A DNA stretch of 64,000 nucleotides from Marinobacter santoriniensis NKSG1 (GTDB lineage: Bacteria > Pseudomonadota > Gammaproteobacteria > Pseudomonadales > Oleiphilaceae), in contig NZ_APAT01000021.1 of NCBI RefSeq assembly GCF_000347775.1, positions 62,001 to 126,000 of the forward strand, in the 5' to 3' direction. Below are positions 62,842 through 64,000 of the stretch, piece after piece (within the stretch, counting starts at the first letter, position 1; each line of letters begins with the position of its first letter). The translations under genes were made by a program, and so were the position numbers. Below the pieces are notes generated by a model that ran no database searches, was not told the DNA's origin, and was given only the letters and a program-made list of their open reading frames with translations.

Positions 62842-63155
62842 AGTGCGAATTCCCCTCTTGATCAGATGTCTGGAAACGGCGTGTTGTAAGTCCGAAACCG
62901 TCTCTGTTTAATGTTGGGTACACAATAGGCATTGTCTACCTGAGGCTCAAATTAATTGCCCCAAATCGTTTGATAGCGCTTGCCTATATAGGGTCGTATC
63001 CAACCTGATGGGCAGCCCCTACTCCAGGCTTCTGATACGCAATTGCCGAAAACTAGGACGAATAGCCAATGTTGGTATTGGTGGCCCTCCACTATCATGA
63101 CCCTATCCATCAAACCGGCATGGCACCCCACTCCGGTGAGCGTTGAAGGCACAGC
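62842..63155. other. Divergent intergenic region ahpF / DUF3581
   Basis: A 314-bp region, AT-rich in its first half, without a credible gene. It contains two OxyR-like elements (62925-62939 and 62973-62987), described separately. No hairpin repeat of the GGA family is present here. Confidence 0.7.
62925..62987. promoter_or_regulatory. OxyR-like sites upstream of ahpF
   Basis: ATAG-N7-CTAC lies at 62925-62939 and ATAG-N7-CTAT at 62973-62987. Each is a half of the OxyR tetramer consensus ATAG-N7-CTAT-N7-ATAG-N7-CTAT, and the second half is exact. They lie 84-146 bp upstream of the ahpF start. OxyR control fits AhpF function; it is inferred. Confidence 0.6.
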
Positions 63156-63887
63156 ATGTTTCTAGATCGATTTTACTCCGTCCGTGACGGACGCATTTGC
63201 ATTTCCGCATTCCAGGCAAGCCAGTTCGCCAAGGAAGTGGCCGGGGACTTCAACCCGATCCACGATCCCGATGCGCGGCGTTTCTGCGTGCCCGGCGATC
63301 TGCTCTTTGCCGTCGTGCTTTCCCGGTTCGGGCTCTCGCAGAACATGACGTTCCGGTTTCGCAGCCTTGTCGGGGATGGCATCCCATTGGCCTTCCGCGA
63401 GGACGGCGAGCATCGGATCAACGTCTGCGACGACAACGGCAAGGTCTACCTCGAAGTCGAACGGAGCGGCGCCATCACCCACGACGAGCGATTCATCGAG
63501 GACTTCACCCGGGGCTACGTGGCCGCCTCCGGCAAGAACTTCCCCCACACCCTGAAGCCGCTGATGGAATCCAGGGGCGTGATGTTCAATCCGGATCGTC
63601 CCATGGTGATGTACGAAAGCATGAGCCTGGCGCTGGACACCGTCGATGCCTCCTCCGCCGAACTGGAGTTAAGCAACGCAGATCTTGAAGCCGCAGGCAA
63701 GCGGGGCAACGTCACCCTGGAATACCAGCTCACTGCCGACAACAAACCGGTCGGCGAAGTCACCAAGCGTCTCGTGCTGGGCGGGCTTCGTCCCTACTCA
63801 CCGGAAGCCATGGCCGAGGTGATCGAAGAATTCTATCGGCTCAAGGCCCGCGGTGCCGATTACGGCAGCGAAGCCGCCAACTCCTGA
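63156..63887 (+). CDS. DUF3581 family protein with a MaoC-like hydratase motif
   Basis: A 243-residue protein of the DUF3581 family, common in marine gammaproteobacteria. The N-terminal segment AKEVAGDFNPIHDPDARRFCVPGDLLFAVVLSR resembles the hydratase motif of MaoC-like hot-dog enzymes (GDFNPIH with a later PG), and FRFRSLVGDGIPL fits the next strand. A lipid or acyl-CoA role is suggested by this resemblance only. The C-terminal third is unassigned. It is divergent from ahpF. Confidence 0.78.
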   Translation: MFLDRFYSVRDGRICISAFQASQFAKEVAGDFNPIHDPDARRFCVPGDLLFAVVLSRFGLSQNMTFRFRSLVGDGIPLAFREDGEHRINVCDDNGKVYLEVERSGAITHDERFIEDFTRGYVAASGKNFPHTLKPLMESRGVMFNPDRPMVMYESMSLALDTVDASSAELELSNADLEAAGKRGNVTLEYQLTADNKPVGEVTKRLVLGGLRPYSPEAMAEVIEEFYRLKARGADYGSEAANS

Positions 63888-63907
63888 TTCCCTCCCCCCA
63901 AACGCAA

Positions 63908-63932
63908 CGAACCCCGGAAAAACCGGGGTTCG
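63908..63932 (+). terminator. Hairpin downstream of DUF3581 gene
   Basis: Perfect 10-bp arms CGAACCCCGG / CCGGGGTTCG with an A5 loop start 20 bp after the stop. No T-tract follows on this strand. The remaining bases to the window end hold no gene I can support. Confidence 0.6.
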
Positions 63933-64000
63933 CCGAAGGCCCGGGCCTGCGTCAATGCAGGCCAAAGGCCAGAGTTTCACCTGTTGAGCGAAACTTAGAT

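Noticed and set aside
61195..62889. A 564-codon plus-strand frame opposite ahpF.
   Set aside because: AhpF on the other strand has all redox and FAD motifs; the shadow has none.

Overview
The window is about 64 kb of a GC-rich (roughly 60 %) gammaproteobacterial chromosome. Gene content and protein style point to Marinobacter or a close marine relative: a long FadE acyl-CoA dehydrogenase, DUF3581, RhlE, Bcr/CflA and MATE pumps, two flavin Baeyer-Villiger-type monooxygenases, an EptA lipid A modifier and an amino-acid-scavenging region. This placement is inference from recognised families; no rRNA or tRNA gene is visible. Most of the window is ordinary, densely packed chromosome.

Layout. 0-9 kb: HAD dehalogenase, alpha/beta hydrolase with a LysR regulator, Bcr/CflA pump, Tpx peroxidase, MATE pump, hot-dog thioesterase, and a NUDIX/metallo-beta-lactamase fusion. 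9-13.2 kb: a three-gene molybdenum hydroxylase (triheme cytochrome c, [2Fe-2S] subunit, Tat-exported molybdopterin subunit). 13.4-23.9 kb: M14-type deacylase, transporters, PatB-like lyase, UbiA-family prenyltransferase, FadE, regulators. 23.9-26.4 kb: a low-GC accessory patch with a GFA-family gene, an IS3-family element, a gene cut by that IS, a clear integron attC site and a cassette-type membrane protein. 26.5-43.9 kb: His-rich exported protein, ChaC-like and MarC proteins, CoA-transferase, EptA, monooxygenase/TetR pair, patatin, OYE/HxlR pair, OmpW, CPBP protease, RhlE and a second monooxygenase. 44.1-48.5 kb: a MocR regulator divergent from gabD-gabT (GABA to succinate). 48.5-57.5 kb: a LysR gene divergent from an approximately 8 kb block encoding an aminotransferase, 3-oxoacid CoA-transferase, M20 deacylase, thiolase and a polar-amino-acid ABC importer. 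The gene set reads as catabolism of a beta-amino acid, possibly N-acylated. 57.5-64 kb: an encapsulated-ferritin-like protein without a shell gene, YgjV, deacetylase, transglutaminase-like protein, solute-binding protein, AhpF and DUF3581.

The most unusual signal is not a protein. Six complete hairpin elements, plus half of a seventh at the left edge, lie in intergenic spaces (3.1, 4.5, 7.2, 22.9, 33.6 and 33.8 kb). Each has a conserved 54- or 58-nt core between inverted arms of about 24-30 bp. Five of the six arm pairs are perfect, but the distal arm sequence differs from copy to copy. Every core holds two small hairpins whose six-base loops fit ANGGAN, the recognition pattern of CsrA/RsmA. 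Several elements end 20-45 nt upstream of a start codon. They could be mobile palindromes, RsmA-binding leaders or sponge RNAs.

Regulatory repeats are also visible upstream of the 33.4 kb monooxygenase (four GTAKACA boxes), between OYE and HxlR, between the MocR gene and gabD, upstream of the aminotransferase operon, upstream of ompW (FNR/Anr-like) and upstream of ahpF (OxyR-like).
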